Shown in pieces: positions 62,965-64,000 of a stretch of 64,000 nt of DNA. A model generated the notes under the pieces. That model did no database searches and was not told where the DNA came from. It worked only from the letters and a program-made list of their open reading frames with translations. The number at the start of each line of letters is the position of its first letter. Position 1 is the stretch's first letter. The translations under genes were made by a program, and so were the position numbers. This stretch comes from Roseicella aerolata. GTDB lineage: Bacteria > Pseudomonadota > Alphaproteobacteria > Acetobacterales > Acetobacteraceae. The stretch spans positions 62,001 through 126,000 of the forward strand of contig NZ_JAJAQI010000005.1 in the NCBI RefSeq assembly GCF_020523605.1, in the 5' to 3' direction.

Positions 62965-63396
62965 TGGCGGCCGGCACACCTCCTGACCTGCCGCCGCCCT
63001 CGGCGGCTAGAGCAGATCGCGGAGGGGCGTGAACGCCCCGCAGCGTGAATCTGCTCTACGGACAATAGCCTGCAGCGGATTGGCGTTCAGTTTTGAACGC
63101 AATCCGCTGTAGGGCCGCAAATGCCGCCCCAGCCGCGTAGCCAGGCCGCCGGGGCCTGAGGCCGCAGACATGCGTCGGCATTCATGCCAGACGGTATCGC
63201 CCCAACAACCCCTTCGGCGGCCCCCGTCGAGGCTGCTCTCCGGCCCGGCCGGTGCTTCCGGGCGGATCAGGGATGCCGCCGCATTCGCCCTCGGGGCCGC
63301 CTCGCCCGCGGAGCATGATGCGAGGCGGCCCGCGAGGGCGGGACACCCTCCCCGGCCCGGCGCCGCCGGCACCAGGATGGTGGCCTGACGCGTTCC
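62965..63396. repeat. Intergenic region with two REP-like palindromes
   Basis: 432 bases between convergent genes, no gene seen. First element, 63008-63058: TAGAGCAGAT/ATCTGCTCTA (10 bp, perfect) encloses GGGGCGT-ga-ACGCCCC. Second element, 63073-63109: CAGCGGATTGGCGTTCA and TGAACGCAATCCGCTG pair with one bulge around a GTTT loop. The 3' arm of the second matches 48092-48107 in inverse orientation, indicating a repeat family. Sequence beyond 63110 shows nothing recognisable. Confidence 0.65.
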
Positions 63397-64000
63397 CTAC
63401 GCGACCGCCTCCAGCACCTTCTCCCAGGCGGGGTTCACCAGCGGGCTGCGATCGCCGAGCCGGGCACGTGCGGCGGCGTATTCACGCCGGAAGCGCTCGA
63501 TCAGCACGGCGGCCGGCTGCACCTCCCTCACCGTGCCGATGCCCTGGCCCGAGCCCCAGATATCCTTCCAGCGCCGTTTGCTGCGGTCCGTGCCGAAGCT
63601 CATCTGGCTCGGGTCGCTGCTCGGCAGGTTGTCCGGGTCGAGCCCGGCCTTGCGCAGGGAGGGCTTCAGGTAATTGCCGTGCACGCCCGTGATGAGGTTG
63701 GTGTAGACGATGTCCTCGGCGCCGCACTCGACGATCATCTGCCGCTGCTCGGGCTGGGAGCGCGCCTCCTCGGTCGCGATGAAGGCGCTGCCGATATAGG
63801 CGAAGTCGGCGCCCAGCGCCTCGGTCGCCAGAATGCTGGCGCCATGCGCGATGGCGCCGGACAGCGCGATCGGCCCGTCAAACCAGGTGCGCGTCTCCTG
63901 CAGGAAGCCGAAGGGCGAGAGCGCGCCGGCATGCCCGCCGGCGCCGGCCGCGACCAGCACCAGCCCGTCCGCGCCCTTGTCGATGGCGCTGTGGGCGAAG
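63397..64000 (-). CDS. Nitronate monooxygenase (2-nitropropane dioxygenase family), partial
   Basis: C-terminal 200 residues visible; the gene continues past the window edge. FMN-dependent TIM-barrel enzyme oxidising nitroalkanes or nitronates. The flavin/catalytic block GADGLVLVAAGAGGHAG is at the visible start, then PIALSGAIAHGASILATEALGADFAYIGSAF, which binds the FMN phosphate. The helical C-terminus (RWKDIWGSGQGIGTV) is typical. The stop is at 63397-63399. The start cannot be judged from here. Confidence 0.88.
   Translation of the reverse strand, partial: FAHSAIDKGADGLVLVAAGAGGHAGALSPFGFLQETRTWFDGPIALSGAIAHGASILATEALGADFAYIGSAFIATEEARSQPEQRQMIVECGAEDIVYTNLITGVHGNYLKPSLRKAGLDPDNLPSSDPSQMSFGTDRSKRRWKDIWGSGQGIGTVREVQPAAVLIERFRREYAAARARLGDRSPLVNPAWEKVLEAVA

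Overview
The window is a 64 kb chromosomal stretch from a very GC-rich alphaproteobacterium, most likely a Roseomonas-like member of the Acetobacteraceae. That placement is inferred from base composition, codon use, a large set of family-5 periplasmic binding proteins and a form II CoxSLM cluster; no rRNA or marker gene confirms it. I see no prophage, insertion sequence, transposase or CRISPR array. Genes are densely packed, with many 1-4 base start/stop overlaps.

Region 1 (1-22506) runs almost entirely on the minus strand. It holds an exported coiled-coil protein, tRNA-Pro(GGG), a three-subunit molybdenum hydroxylase (coxS-coxL-coxM, form II type), a small membrane protein, and an Opp/Dpp-type peptide ABC transporter (oppBCDF). 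Upstream of the transporter lie eight consecutive paralogous substrate-binding proteins (9205-22506), most with a twin-arginine-like signal. One importer served by eight different receptors is the most unusual gene arrangement here.

Region 2 (22507-34844) is a surface-polysaccharide and secretion region. A 353-base leader contains a tightly packed three-way-junction inverted-repeat structure (22749-22813). It precedes a GtrA-like protein, a polyprenyl glycosylphosphotransferase and two family-2 glycosyltransferases on the plus strand. A WecG-type glycosyltransferase and a beta-barrel outer-membrane protein lie on the minus strand. Next comes a type I secretion ABC/HlyD pair flanked by two small unknown proteins, then a family-5-like glycoside hydrolase. 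This layout resembles systems in which a type I exporter and glycanases process exopolysaccharide.

Region 3 (34845-48306) is mostly metabolic: a nucleoside deaminase, a carboxymuconolactone-decarboxylase-like protein, a short-chain dehydrogenase, an NDP-forming acyl-CoA synthetase, VOC and nitroreductase proteins, a NUDT19-like Nudix hydrolase, a metallo-beta-lactamase-fold hydrolase and two DMT exporters. It ends in a divergent cassette for polyprenyl-phosphate-linked sugar chemistry: a multi-spanning GT-C-like protein on the minus strand, and a methyltransferase, an ArnC-like transferase and an SMR/EamA-like protein on the plus strand.

Region 4 (48307-64000) contains a Pat/YfiQ-type protein acetyltransferase, an HSL-family esterase divergent from it across a perfect 9-bp dyad, a phasin-like protein, a GNAT enzyme, a self-processing P1 peptidase, an FG-GAP/VCBS repeat protein that could be a type I secretion substrate, an M20 amidohydrolase, the TamA-TamB outer-membrane assembly pair, and a nitronate monooxygenase cut by the window edge. 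Two intergenic regions (48073-48306 and 62965-63396) carry related REP-like palindromes.
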